A stretch of DNA of 64,000 nucleotides from Anaerocolumna sp. (GCA_029256725.1 JAQSXJ010000040.1:1-64000); one strand, 5' to 3'; shown: positions 9,334 to 17,653, numbered from the stretch's first letter. Program-made: numbers and translations. The notes: generated from the sequence alone by a model not told the origin.

Positions 9334-9418
9334 TTATCCTGCACCGCCTAAAGTATAGGATAATCATTTCTTATACACGTATTGGGCAAGCATAGGTTTT
9401 AACTCTGTGCTGCCTGTT
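9322..9418 (-). ncRNA. putative antisense RNA antitoxin
   Basis: A consensus promoter on the minus strand at 9425-9453 would start transcription near 9418, leftward into the 3' end of the toxin gene. A hairpin at 9330-9367 followed on this strand by TTTTTT would end the RNA near 9322, giving about 97 nt complementary to the toxin mRNA 3' end. This is the usual arrangement of type I antitoxins in Bacillus. The RNA itself is predicted, not shown. Confidence 0.6.
9330..9367. terminator. bidirectional terminator shared by toxin mRNA and antisense RNA
   Basis: The 11-bp perfect arms ATGATTATCCT (9330-9340) and AGGATAATCAT (9357-9367) overlap the toxin stop codon. T-rich tracts follow on both strands. 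Confidence 0.75.
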
Positions 9419-9424
9419 ACCTAC

Positions 9425-9453
9425 ATTATATCAGTAGCTTTCTTTTTTGTAAA
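9425..9453 (-). promoter_or_regulatory. sigma-A promoter of the antisense RNA
   Basis: Read on the minus strand, TTTACA (9448-9453) and TATAAT (9425-9430) are separated by exactly 17 nt. It is much closer to consensus than the toxin promoter, consistent with antitoxin excess. Confidence 0.65.
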
Positions 9454-9501
9454 TACTGGATACATCTTTTTCCAGCATTTCTCTTTTCATTTCCAAAAAT
9501 T

Positions 9502-10608
9502 CTATGGCTTCTCATTAATCTGTTCTGAAGTAAATCCGTTTATTAGATCAAAATTGCCGTTATATGTTACTTCCATCTGAATGTATGTTTCAGTAATTAT
9601 CTGAGGGGTCGCCCAATCGCCTACTTCGGCTACAGGAAGTAACTTCAAATAAATCTTTCCATTATTAAAAATAAACTCTCCATAGCTTCCAAAGAAAACC
9701 GAGGTTAACTTTTCTCCCCATTCTTCTTCAAGTGGTTTGACATTTATTCTATATCCGGTATCTTTTCCATCAATGGTAATCGTCAATATATTATCCTTTA
9801 TCTGATACTCCATTCGTTTATTTATTCTTTCTGACCAGTCAAAAGAGTCAAAGGACTGAAATGTCCATCCCCCCTCCTTGCTTTTTATAAGAATATATAA
9901 ATCATTAAAGGATATATTCGTTCCGCTTACACTTCTTGATATCATGGCTAAGTCTTTGATTCCATCACCATTATAGTCCTGATATCTAATCCTTGGTATT
10001 TCACCATAAACGCCCCAATCAATATCTAATACTTGAACTTCATTTCCCTGTTTCACACATATACCATGCAAGGTATAGGTTCCCTCTTCCGTACCAATCT
10101 CTTTCAGACCATATACATAGATATCCTCTTGGGGAAGACTTGCTACTAATGCAATTGTTCTGTCGCTTTCTATAAATTCATTCCACTCATCTCTGCTTTC
10201 TATGAGTTCGTCGGGAAACTCTGTATCTTTTGAAATAAGATTGACTGCACCATACGAGGTAAGCCCTTCCGTATCCTTCCGTGTTTGACTTTTTGTGTTA
10301 AGCGAAACCAGTGTACCGGCACTTATAATCAAAATCAGAATGATGATTACCAGCAGCAGGCCGTTTCTCTTTTCCCCCTTGCTTAGTATATTTTTCAGCC
10401 GTACTTTAAGGCTTTTTCCGGACTCATTAAAACCTGTTGTTAAAGCAATTTTTGGTGTATTTTTCCGTTTAATACAGGAGAGTATTGTTTCACCATATTT
10501 TTTTCGGTCTTCGAAAGACATCCCTTTGATCACCGCTTCATCGCATGCAAGCTCCAGATCAGCACTGGCTTCATGGCGAAGAAGATAGACTACCGGATTG
10601 AATATTTT
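9502..10608 (-). pseudogene. 5'-truncated BlaR1/MecR1-like (M56) peptidase with C-terminal extracellular domain
   Basis: The frame opens right after a TGA at 10609-10611 and first reads KIFNPVVYLLRHEASADLEL then ACDEAV, which is the segment that directly follows the HExxH zinc motif in M56 peptidases. The HExxH helix and everything before it are absent. Only one membrane segment remains (LLLVIIILILIISAGTLVSL), followed by an extracellular domain of about 250 residues with an EF-hand-like DYNGDGIKDLA motif. No ribosome binding site precedes the possible GTG (10533) or ATG (10521) starts. No BlaI-type repressor is adjacent. It looks like a gene that lost its 5' half. Confidence 0.65.
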
Positions 10609-10748
10609 TCATTGCTTTACTCTCCCAACTTCCCATTTTTGTCTATTAGTATATTTTATACTTGTACAGGTTATTCTAGCATAGAACCACAAAGTTTACA
10701 ATTAGAATAAAAATATATGCACATAGACAAATTCCTGAGGTGATTAAG

Positions 10749-11081
10749 TTGACTGGTAATAATGATAACAATATAAATTATGAGATATTAGGCTTACGCA
10801 TAAAAGAAATCCGTATAAGAAAAAATCTGACGCAAGAAAATGTTGCTTCTTATGTCGGTTGTAATGTTTCTCATATCTCTAATATCGAAAACAATCATAC
10901 CAAAGTATCTCTTAATGTTCTATTAGCTATTGCAAACGCACTTCATACAAGTATCGATTACCTTTTATCAGATCAATATGAAAACTCATCTTTTGCATTG
11001 GATAACGAAATTTTAAGAGCGCTAAAAGACTGTGATAATGACAAGAAAATAAAGATTTTAAAGATAATTTCAATTATTTAG
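10749..11081 (+). CDS. XRE-family helix-turn-helix regulator
   Basis: A 110-residue protein with an N-terminal XRE/Cro DNA-binding domain (residues about 14-70: LGLRIKEIRIRKNLTQENVA, then VSHISNIENNHTKVSLNVLL) and a short helical tail. TTG at 10749 is preferred because TGAGGTGA lies 6 nt upstream; a GTG at 10740 overlaps that site. Proteins like this act as small repressors or developmental switches. It stands alone, so its target is not clear. Confidence 0.8.
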   Translation: MTGNNDNNINYEILGLRIKEIRIRKNLTQENVASYVGCNVSHISNIENNHTKVSLNVLLAIANALHTSIDYLLSDQYENSSFALDNEILRALKDCDNDKKIKILKIISII

Positions 11082-11104
11082 ATTATTAAATGGTGGCTGT
11101 TGCA

Positions 11105-11134
11105 GCTACCGTCTGAAAGAAGTCGGACGGTAGC
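11105..11134. terminator. weak hairpin between convergent genes
   Basis: GCTACCGTC (11105-11113) pairs with GACGGTAGC (11126-11134), but only a scattered T-rich tract follows, so termination strength is uncertain. Confidence 0.4.
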
Positions 11135-11153
11135 CTTGATATTTAGGAGCATT

Positions 11154-12089
11154 TCACTCCACTGCAAACTCTTCTGTTGAAGGCGCACCGTTCCAAACAT
11201 ACCCATCAGAACGGTAATAACCTCTTATAACAGAACCATCTGTCTTTGTATAATCGATGACAAAAACCTCCCCTGTCTCTATTTGCATCGGATAGTTATC
11301 ATAAGGTAGTACATCGCCGGTTTTGCTGCTGTCCTTGAAGTCATTATAAGCATTTTCTAAGCGCCAAAATTCACGGGCTGCGTAATCTTTAAATCCGGTT
11401 AGATCTTCTTTCCCAAAATACGATGCCGTATATTTTTTATTGTTAATTGTAATTGTATCTTCTCTAATGGGTTCAATCTCTTTTGCCAGCCAAGCTAAGT
11501 CTTCTGAATAGATATTATTCGTGTAAACCTTTTTTAACTGATTTGCCATACACGGAACTGATTGAGTATTGTTATCCATTGCATCAAAATCAGTATGAGC
11601 ACCACCGTAAATTCCCATAACGCTTTCACCACTTAGATTGTCAAACTCACGGATGAAGTTTTCTGTCATCTTATTTTCTCGATATATATCGTCGGAGATC
11701 TTATAATAATATTTCCCCTGTTCAACCGCTTCCTGGGCCAACGAATACCTGTCAGAGTCTTCCAGATTATTTGCCTCCAAATAATCTAGAAATCGTTCTC
11801 CGGTAGTATCACTCTGGTGTCCAACATCCGTACCGTGGAAGATTGTTTCGGGGCATCTGCTTTTTATATTCTTATAAAATTCAATAATATCAGGTGTATA
11901 TATCATAGTTCCATTCCAATCATCATATAACTCATTTAAAATCTCATCACTATCTGACTGCATCCAGACATTTAAAAACTCAGCCGTATAATAGGGAAGT
12001 TCAATAAATAAATGCCGCATATTTTTATTATCATAACGTTTTACGGTCATATAACAAGAGTGTCCAAAATTTTTTTTCTTTTGGGACAC
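11154..12089 (-). pseudogene. erythromycin-esterase/TraB-like protein lacking its N-terminus
   Basis: The frame encodes 311 residues with motifs HLFIELPYYTAEFLN, FHGTDVGHQ and MGIYGGAHT, which fit the EreA/ChaN/TraB-like superfamily of esterase or haem-binding folds. That fold normally starts with a strand carrying an early G-E/D-x-H motif, roughly 60-100 residues before the first motif seen here; this part is missing. The only upstream start, GTG 12089, lies inside a 40-nt palindrome with no ribosome binding site, so residues 1-13 are probably not genuine. The gene follows the radical SAM/MFS genes in the same direction, 57 nt away, but a role with them is doubtful. Confidence 0.5.
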
Positions 12090-12094
12090 TCTTG
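12055..12094. repeat. near-perfect palindrome at the broken 5' end of the esterase-like gene
   Basis: CAAGAGTGTCCAAAA (12055-12069) pairs with TTTTGGGACACTCTTG (12079-12094), with one bulged G. No T-tract follows on either strand outside the stem, so it is not a good terminator. The GTGTCCCAAAA arm resembles ends of some insertion elements, so it may mark an excised or decayed element. Confidence 0.45.
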
Positions 12095-12146
12095 AAAAAG
12101 CTATATTTTATTAATGGATAAATCGATATATTTTCATTAATAATAT

Positions 12147-13457
12147 TCAAACTTTTGCTTTTTGTAAGTTTAAGCTGTCTTGTTGTTCTGCATCTACAGA
12201 TTTTCTTAAAAATACATTTACCATAAATACTGTAAGACCGGCAAACAGGATAGAATTAATAAAAAATGCTATTACAACCGGCATATTTTCAATAATAATT
12301 CCTCCTAAAAACATTCCTGCCGACATGGAAATCATGGAACCTAACGATTTCAGTGAATATATCCTTCCTAAAAATTCATTTTTTGTTTCTGTCTGTAAGA
12401 TAACACTTATATTAACATTGACCATTGCAACTGTTATCCCTAGTATAAAAAATAAAGCAGCAAAGAACCCTACTATAAAATAAGATGACGGAAGAAAGGT
12501 CCCATGCAGAAGAACAATGATTGGCAGAAGTAAAAAAACAGGAAATTGAACAATAACTATTTTCGTAAGATTACTGTATAATTTTTCTTTGATATTAAAC
12601 TTTAATGCCAGAGCTGCTCCTAATAACAGTCCAACCGACATGCCTATTTGTATGACAGCAACCGCTGCTAAAGTTGATTTATATACAACGTTAAACATAT
12701 AAGGAATATAAATGGAATAAATCGATATATAAATATAGTTCCATACCAGAGCAAATACAATAATAAACAATATCTTTTTATGCTGAAGCAGATATTGTAT
12801 ACCTGCCCGGGTTCCAGATTTTTGCTGTACTTTTTCTAATTTAACCGTTCCTGACGGATGTATGAACATTTCTGTAATTGCAGATATGATATATGCTATG
12901 CCGGTTATAAGGAAGACCAAATGGATTCCCAATGCCTCATATACCGCAACACCTACTGCGAGACCCAGAATGGCTATTGTATTATCTACAACAGCCAGCA
13001 GGGAATTGGCCTTTGTTAATTTTTCATCCTCCAGTATGGAAGGTAAAATACTCATGGAGGCTGGATTGAATAATCCTGAACAGATATAAGTAATCACTGC
13101 ACCAAGATAAATCCAAAGGAATTTATACGGTAAATCAACTAAAACCATAACTAGAAGGAACAATATATAAATTCCCCGTATATAATCTGTAACATACATT
13201 ATTTTTTCCTTTTTCCATCTGTCTATCATCTTCCCAAATAAAAACAATACCAACCCACAGGTTATATTACCAATAATATAATAAGTACTCATCGCTGTTG
13301 CAGATGCTGTTACATTTAAAATGTACCAGGGCAGGGCAATATTAAAAATACCTTCTCCCAATTGAGATACAATCTTACCCCAAAATAAAATCCAGAAGTT
13401 ACGATTAAATCTCACATTTGTTTTTTTATTACCTTTCACTTCATAATTATAACTCAT
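12147..13457 (-). CDS. MFS transporter, probable exporter of the adjacent peptide pathway
   Basis: The protein has about 436 residues and roughly 12 hydrophobic helices, with an MFS signature loop between helices 2 and 3 (LFGKMIDRWKKEK). It belongs to the drug-efflux-like MFS group (MFS_3/enterobactin-exporter type). ATG 13457 overlaps the stop codon of the upstream radical SAM gene (ATGAGTTATAA), showing translational coupling; a GTG at 13472 is possible but touches the ribosome binding site. Position as last member of the precursor-rSAM-rSAM-MFS unit suggests it exports the modified peptide or gives self-protection. That role is inferred. Confidence 0.8.
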   Translation of the reverse strand: MSYNYEVKGNKKTNVRFNRNFWILFWGKIVSQLGEGIFNIALPWYILNVTASATAMSTYYIIGNITCGLVLFLFGKMIDRWKKEKIMYVTDYIRGIYILFLLVMVLVDLPYKFLWIYLGAVITYICSGLFNPASMSILPSILEDEKLTKANSLLAVVDNTIAILGLAVGVAVYEALGIHLVFLITGIAYIISAITEMFIHPSGTVKLEKVQQKSGTRAGIQYLLQHKKILFIIVFALVWNYIYISIYSIYIPYMFNVVYKSTLAAVAVIQIGMSVGLLLGAALALKFNIKEKLYSNLTKIVIVQFPVFLLLPIIVLLHGTFLPSSYFIVGFFAALFFILGITVAMVNVNISVILQTETKNEFLGRIYSLKSLGSMISMSAGMFLGGIIIENMPVVIAFFINSILFAGLTVFMVNVFLRKSVDAEQQDSLNLQKAKV

Positions 13458-14853
13458 ACGTATCGATTTCACCCTCTTCTAATAATAGACGTTCAATCAC
13501 TGTTTTCATAAGTTCACAATAGTTCTCAACCAAACAGTTAATATCACTGTACTGCTGTTCCAGCGGACCAAGACAGAAACCAGAACAAAATCCTTCCAGT
13601 TTGCAAGCATTACACCTGTGTGTATTTCTTAAGCTTCTTTCTGCATAAAGCCGGTAGGTATTACTTTCAAGCAATTTATTAAGTTCATAGATGTTTCCAT
13701 AGTATCTGGAAGATCCTTTACAGGCAAAAATACTTCCATTGGGTTCAATACTAAGCTGGCTTCCGGTACCAGAACAGGTCTTAAACCCCTTAGCCAAATC
13801 TAAATGGTCAAACATGCTAAGATAGGTACTCATCCAATAACCGGATACCGGAACGTTTTTACTTTTTCCGTATCTGTATAGTTCTATTATTTTATCTGTA
13901 ATCTCTGTTACAGGTCTATTATAAAATTCCTGTGAAAGATCCAGAACCACCCCAACTTCCCTGACTCCATACTCTAATGCACAGTCAATAATAGAGGTAT
14001 CAAAATATTCATATGTACAGTCTGATAGAACAGAATTAAATGCCACATAATTATTCGTACTTTTGAGAATCTCCAGGGCTTCATAAATCTGATTGCGGCT
14101 GTCTTTCCCGGAAAGCATATTCCTACTCGATTTTTTGGGGCTGTCAAAACTGACAACTACTGCTACACCATATCTGTTAAAATACTCCGCTATATCAGTA
14201 TCAATTAAAGAACCATTTGTCACAATACTGTAGGATAGATCTACACCATGCTTAATACCGTCTCCGTAATAGTCCAGAACAGCCTTTATGGTATCTTTAT
14301 TGGTTAAGGGTTCCCCTCCAAAAAACTGTATATGTAAGTCTCTGTTCCCTGCTTTTTTAACCAGCAGCAGGACCAGTTTAATATATTCTATCGCATCCTC
14401 ACAGCCCATAATCTTATTGCTGCTTTCATTTTGCGACACCTTTCTTTCTTCTGAACTATAGATAGAGTGTTCAAAACAATATTTACATTTAAAATTGCAA
14501 TTATTGCTGACAATAAGCTGGATGGTTTTTATCTGACTTCCTGACAGCAAGCCTCTTAGCCGCTCTTCCGTATGCAGCGTAACATAATCCTTATCTACAC
14601 CACCATAAATCAGGAAACCTTTTTCTGCAAACTCATCAATGATTTCTTTTACATCTTCTAACGCAACCTCAATTTCCAGATTCTCTTTTAAATCCTTATC
14701 CTCTGTATAAACAACAGGTTTATAGAAATTGGATAATATTCGATAGATAGCTGAATCAATGGAACAGACTTCCCCAATCTGACTATGATAAGCTATAATA
14801 TCCTTTGGCCGTTCCAAAAACGTTACATATTTTGATAATTGTATCTGCTTCAT
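13447..14853 (-). CDS. radical SAM/SPASM peptide maturase (second of two)
   Basis: This 468-residue enzyme has an N-terminal segment of about 100 residues that looks like a winged-helix peptide-binding (RRE/PqqD-like) domain, then the radical SAM core with CxxxCxxC at C119, C123, C126, and a C-terminal SPASM domain with cysteines in CSGTGS, IFACKGS, HRCNACKLEGFCSGFC and CELMK that would bind auxiliary [4Fe-4S] clusters. It generates a 5'-deoxyadenosyl radical to modify a peptide side chain or backbone. A CAGGAG site precedes ATG 14853, 15 nt after the previous gene. It is paralogous to its upstream neighbour, hinting at two successive modifications. Confidence 0.88.
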   Translation of the reverse strand: MKQIQLSKYVTFLERPKDIIAYHSQIGEVCSIDSAIYRILSNFYKPVVYTEDKDLKENLEIEVALEDVKEIIDEFAEKGFLIYGGVDKDYVTLHTEERLRGLLSGSQIKTIQLIVSNNCNFKCKYCFEHSIYSSEERKVSQNESSNKIMGCEDAIEYIKLVLLLVKKAGNRDLHIQFFGGEPLTNKDTIKAVLDYYGDGIKHGVDLSYSIVTNGSLIDTDIAEYFNRYGVAVVVSFDSPKKSSRNMLSGKDSRNQIYEALEILKSTNNYVAFNSVLSDCTYEYFDTSIIDCALEYGVREVGVVLDLSQEFYNRPVTEITDKIIELYRYGKSKNVPVSGYWMSTYLSMFDHLDLAKGFKTCSGTGSQLSIEPNGSIFACKGSSRYYGNIYELNKLLESNTYRLYAERSLRNTHRCNACKLEGFCSGFCLGPLEQQYSDINCLVENYCELMKTVIERLLLEEGEIDTYEL

Positions 14854-14868
14854 ATGTTAACTCCTGTA

Positions 14869-16233
14869 TCAGACTTCGATAATATCTGAAAATTCATTGT
14901 CACCGGTTCTTAAGATCAGTTCTTTGGTTATTGTTTTGTAAACATTACACAGACTCTTGTTATTACCATATATGCTTCCCTTTTTCTCCAAAGCTCCAAC
15001 GCAAACACCGGAGCAAAAAGATTGTATTTCACAGCCGTTGCAATCATTGCCGTTTTTGTAAACTTTATTTAAATAATTTCTGTATTTATCTCCCTTTAAT
15101 ACATCAGTAAACGTATCAATACTACCCATCTTACTAGGGCAGCATTTACAGGCAAATATATCTCCGGATGGCTCAACACTGACCTTACTGCCTGTTGCAG
15201 GACATGCCTTGTAGCCTTTTTCAAAAAAAGTACCTTCTTCATTTTTAATCTGACTATACATTTTTGCCCAGTATCCGGTTATCTGAATCTCCTTCCGGAT
15301 TCCATAATCATATGCATCCAGCAAAAGTTTTATAATATCAGATTCATTAAAGCCTTTCCCCATAAAGTCCCCATCTAAATCAAGAATCAATCCTAAATAA
15401 CGAATTCCATGTTCAGCAGCAAAATCAACCAATCCTTTATAATCGTAGTTACCAATAGTCCATTTCGATATGACCGAATTAAAGCTCACTGTTACCTTTT
15501 TAGCTTTCAGCATTTTTAAAACCGGAATCATGATATCATCTAATAACAGACCATTTTTGCTAATACGTTCCCTGCTGTTTGGAGAATCGTAGCTGATAAT
15601 AAGCGATACATTAAACTTATGAAAATACTCGGCCATTTCTTCGGTAATGAGTGAACCGTTCGTTGTAATGGTATAAAATATCTCAATACCTAACTCCTCA
15701 CCTGAACCATAAACATCAAATACCTGCCTGATTAATTTCCAGTTCATCAAGGGTTCCCCGCCGAAAAATTCGATAGACAATAATTTATTTCCATTTTTTC
15801 TGATATTTTCAAGCATATTTTCAATTGCCTGTCTGGCAACCTCAAAGTTCATGTCGGAAGGACGGTTTGCTTCACTGTTATCTCGTAGTTTATGTTCTTC
15901 ATTTAAAAAACAGTATGTACAATGAAAGTTACAGAAATTAGATACTACAAGCTGCAAGCCTACTAACAACCTGCCGTCATCAGCTAATTTTCTGCTGGTT
16001 AATTCCTCCTTTAATATTTCATCCTCTTCCTCATCTTCTACTATAAAATAATTATCAATAAACTTATTCTTAATATCTTTTAAATCAGCTTTATTCAAAG
16101 TCTTTTCTGTTATATTTTCTAGAATTTGATATGCATTCTCATTAAGCTTTGATAGATTTCCAAATAACCTATGATAGACAAGATAATCCTTATCTCTTTT
16201 ATTCACCTCAAGATATCGGCTTTTCTGATACAT
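14869..16233 (-). CDS. radical SAM/SPASM peptide maturase (first of two)
   Basis: The 454-residue enzyme has an N-terminal RRE-like region (about residues 1-85), a CxxxCxxC motif at C101, C105, C108 (CNFHCTYC), the FFGGEPLMN glycine-rich motif for SAM binding, and a SPASM region with CPATGS, IFACKCC, CNGCEIQSFCSGVC and a final Cys. Family members install thioether, C-C or other links, or epimerise residues, in ribosomal peptides. Since the adjacent precursor has no cysteine, thioether formation is excluded there. GGGAG precedes ATG 16233. It lies 193 nt downstream of the precursor gene, with a hairpin in between. Confidence 0.88.
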   Translation of the reverse strand: MYQKSRYLEVNKRDKDYLVYHRLFGNLSKLNENAYQILENITEKTLNKADLKDIKNKFIDNYFIVEDEEEDEILKEELTSRKLADDGRLLVGLQLVVSNFCNFHCTYCFLNEEHKLRDNSEANRPSDMNFEVARQAIENMLENIRKNGNKLLSIEFFGGEPLMNWKLIRQVFDVYGSGEELGIEIFYTITTNGSLITEEMAEYFHKFNVSLIISYDSPNSRERISKNGLLLDDIMIPVLKMLKAKKVTVSFNSVISKWTIGNYDYKGLVDFAAEHGIRYLGLILDLDGDFMGKGFNESDIIKLLLDAYDYGIRKEIQITGYWAKMYSQIKNEEGTFFEKGYKACPATGSKVSVEPSGDIFACKCCPSKMGSIDTFTDVLKGDKYRNYLNKVYKNGNDCNGCEIQSFCSGVCVGALEKKGSIYGNNKSLCNVYKTITKELILRTGDNEFSDIIEV

Positions 16234-16265
16234 ACAAGTACTCCCTTATTATTTATTAGTTTGTA

Positions 16266-16303
16266 TTGCAGGTTAATGAAGTCAAAACCCCATTAGCCTG
16301 CAA
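16266..16303 (-). promoter_or_regulatory. hairpin between precursor gene and maturases
   Basis: TTGCAGGTTAATG (16266-16278) pairs with CATTAGCCTGCAA (16291-16303) with one mismatch. No T-tract follows on the minus strand. Such hairpins between a precursor and its enzymes often stabilise or partly terminate the precursor mRNA; here that is inference. Confidence 0.4.
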
Positions 16304-16426
16304 AAAATTTAACAAATGACCATATGCTAACAGATTTTAAGTAACTATATTTGACCTGTCAGTTCTTGCGATAGACCTGATTCCCAGGGTTTAACCGTCT
16401 TGCAGATAATATTGACATGCTGATAT

Positions 16427-16546
16427 TTATTTTTTTGTTTTTACAGAACCGATGGTTCCTCCAATACTATTATTCACTACTACAGAACCAATAGTTCCGC
16501 CTACGCCTACTTTGTTAGTGGATTGATTTCTTGTTGTTTTTTTCAT
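16427..16546 (-). CDS. putative RiPP precursor with two GGTIGSV repeats
   Basis: The 39-residue peptide starts at ATG 16546 behind AAGGGGG (16555-16562) and a very strong promoter. Residues 1-14 are basic and polar (MKKTTRNQSTNKVG), and two identical heptads GGTIGSV sit at residues 16-22 and 29-35, separated by VVNNSI and followed by KTKK. It has no Cys, Trp, Tyr, Phe or acidic residue. Two radical SAM/SPASM enzymes and an MFS exporter follow on the same strand. I do not recognise the family. The repeats are the likely sites of modification, on glycine, threonine, isoleucine, serine or valine. Confidence 0.75.
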   Translation of the reverse strand: MKKTTRNQSTNKVGVGGTIGSVVVNNSIGGTIGSVKTKK

Positions 16547-16625
16547 TGTTATGTCCCCCTTATTTTTAATTTTAAACTACATCAAATTAATACGTTAGCA
16601 TGGCAAATTGTTAAATTATAGAAAT

Positions 16626-16655
16626 ATTATATCTTCTTTTTACATATTATGTCAA
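16626..16655 (-). promoter_or_regulatory. strong sigma-A promoter of the RiPP operon
   Basis: Read leftward, perfect TTGACA (16650-16655) and perfect TATAAT (16626-16631) are spaced by 18 nt. The start site near 16619 leaves a 5' leader of about 72 nt before the precursor. Confidence 0.75.
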
Positions 16656-16678
16656 TCGATTCTTTTCAATTAAATAAA

Positions 16679-16718
16679 AATAAAGCCGTGTGCAAATTTA
16701 ATCTGCACCGGCTTTATT
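16679..16718 (-). terminator. terminator of the methyltransferase gene
   Basis: AATAAAGCCG (16679-16688) and CGGCTTTATT (16709-16718) form a stem extended by TGTGCA/TGCAC, followed leftward by TTTTTATTT. It separates the methyltransferase transcript from the RiPP operon. Confidence 0.75.
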
Positions 16719-17333
16719 TCGCTTCTTATAGTCCTGTCTTTTCAGTTTCTTCTCATTGGGCAATTCTGTTTCAATTTCCAGTATTAACTCAAAACCTATC
16801 TCGTTCATTGCATCTGTTAAAGCTTTACTGTTGATTTCATGATATACCGATTCAAGGCAATCAAACGCATTGTGATATGGTGATTCCGACACAAATCCCT
16901 CCCCGTCGTTTACCTGTATTACTGCCGATACATATGCGGGAGACATCTTCTTCAACTGAAAGGTGAATATATCTAATCCTATATATTCTAAGAATAAATT
17001 AGCGATAACCAGCTCCGCTTTCGGTAAATCTATTGAAAGGTCCAGTAGATTCCTGCTTAGCAGCATCAGTTTATCCTGCATACCATAATACCTGCTTTTA
17101 CAGCTGTTAAGGTACTCCATATTGATATCAATTCCATAAACCTTGTTATGTTTTTTCAGGTCCACATGCTCTAACCCGTTTCCCCCTGCTACGCCAAGAA
17201 TAGCAAGTGAATCGATATCATATGTTTGAATCTGTTTTCTCATGATTTCATTCATACATTGCAGTTGATATACCGTGTCAAGTTTCATATGGCTTTCATA
17301 AATATATAAAGGTATCTTTTCCCATGGATTAAT
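16698..17333 (-). CDS. class I SAM-dependent methyltransferase with apparent ATT start
   Basis: Motif I of a class I methyltransferase is clear (ILGVAGGNGLEHVD), followed by the acidic ribose-binding residue in YGIDIN. The first ATG (17288) has no ribosome binding site, but the frame continues upstream through NPWEKIPLYIYESH to an ATT at 17331-17333, which has AAAGGGGG at 17341-17348 with ideal 7-nt spacing; an in-frame TAA lies just before. I recall related methyltransferases that begin M-NPW-E-x-IPL, so the true start is most likely this ATT (211 residues). The substrate is unknown. It is terminated separately from the RiPP operon, so membership in that pathway is uncertain. Confidence 0.7.
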   Translation of the reverse strand: MNPWEKIPLYIYESHMKLDTVYQLQCMNEIMRKQIQTYDIDSLAILGVAGGNGLEHVDLKKHNKVYGIDINMEYLNSCKSRYYGMQDKLMLLSRNLLDLSIDLPKAELVIANLFLEYIGLDIFTFQLKKMSPAYVSAVIQVNDGEGFVSESPYHNAFDCLESVYHEINSKALTDAMNEIGFELILEIETELPNEKKLKRQDYKKRNKAGAD

Positions 17334-17380
17334 GTAATCACCCCCTTTATTTTATAAATTATCAAAATCAGAGACAAATA

Positions 17381-17584
17381 TCAAGTTTTCCTCAATTTTC
17401 TTAAATTTTGCGAAATATAAAATTTATCAATTAATACTCTAAAGTTATTCGGGAATTCATCACATACTAAATTTATTAATCTTAATGCTTCTTTGGAATC
17501 ATTATTAACAAATGCCTCATATTGAGCTTTACATCGATTCTTTTTCCAAAATGTTAAGTCATAAATTGAGTCAACGCTTGACAA
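17381..17584 (-). CDS. doubtful small ORF
   Basis: A 67-codon frame (LTFWKKNRCKAQYEAF, later EALRLINLVCDEFPNNFRVL) with a helical, slightly TPR-like look. It starts at TTG with only a poor ribosome binding site, and its 5' end overlaps the queT promoter on the other strand. It may be a gene fragment or chance. No family recognised. Confidence 0.25.
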   Translation of the reverse strand: MSSVDSIYDLTFWKKNRCKAQYEAFVNNDSKEALRLINLVCDEFPNNFRVLIDKFYISQNLRKLRKT

Positions 17585-17605
17585 CCCCTATTTTCCTGTT
17601 ATACT
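17578..17605 (+). promoter_or_regulatory. promoter of queT
   Basis: TTGACA at 17578-17583 and TATACT at 17600-17605 are separated by 16 nt. The leader starting near 17612 first forms a perfect hairpin (AAACCCTT 17617-17624 with AAGGGTTT 17632-17639), then the riboswitch. Confidence 0.6.
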
Positions 17606-17653
17606 AAATAAGTCGCAAACCCTTACAAACCAAGGGTTTCCCAAATATTACAT

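Noticed and set aside
16360-16420. Second small ORF (about 19 codons) between precursor and maturase
   Set aside because: No ribosome binding site and no similarity to the GGTIGSV peptide.
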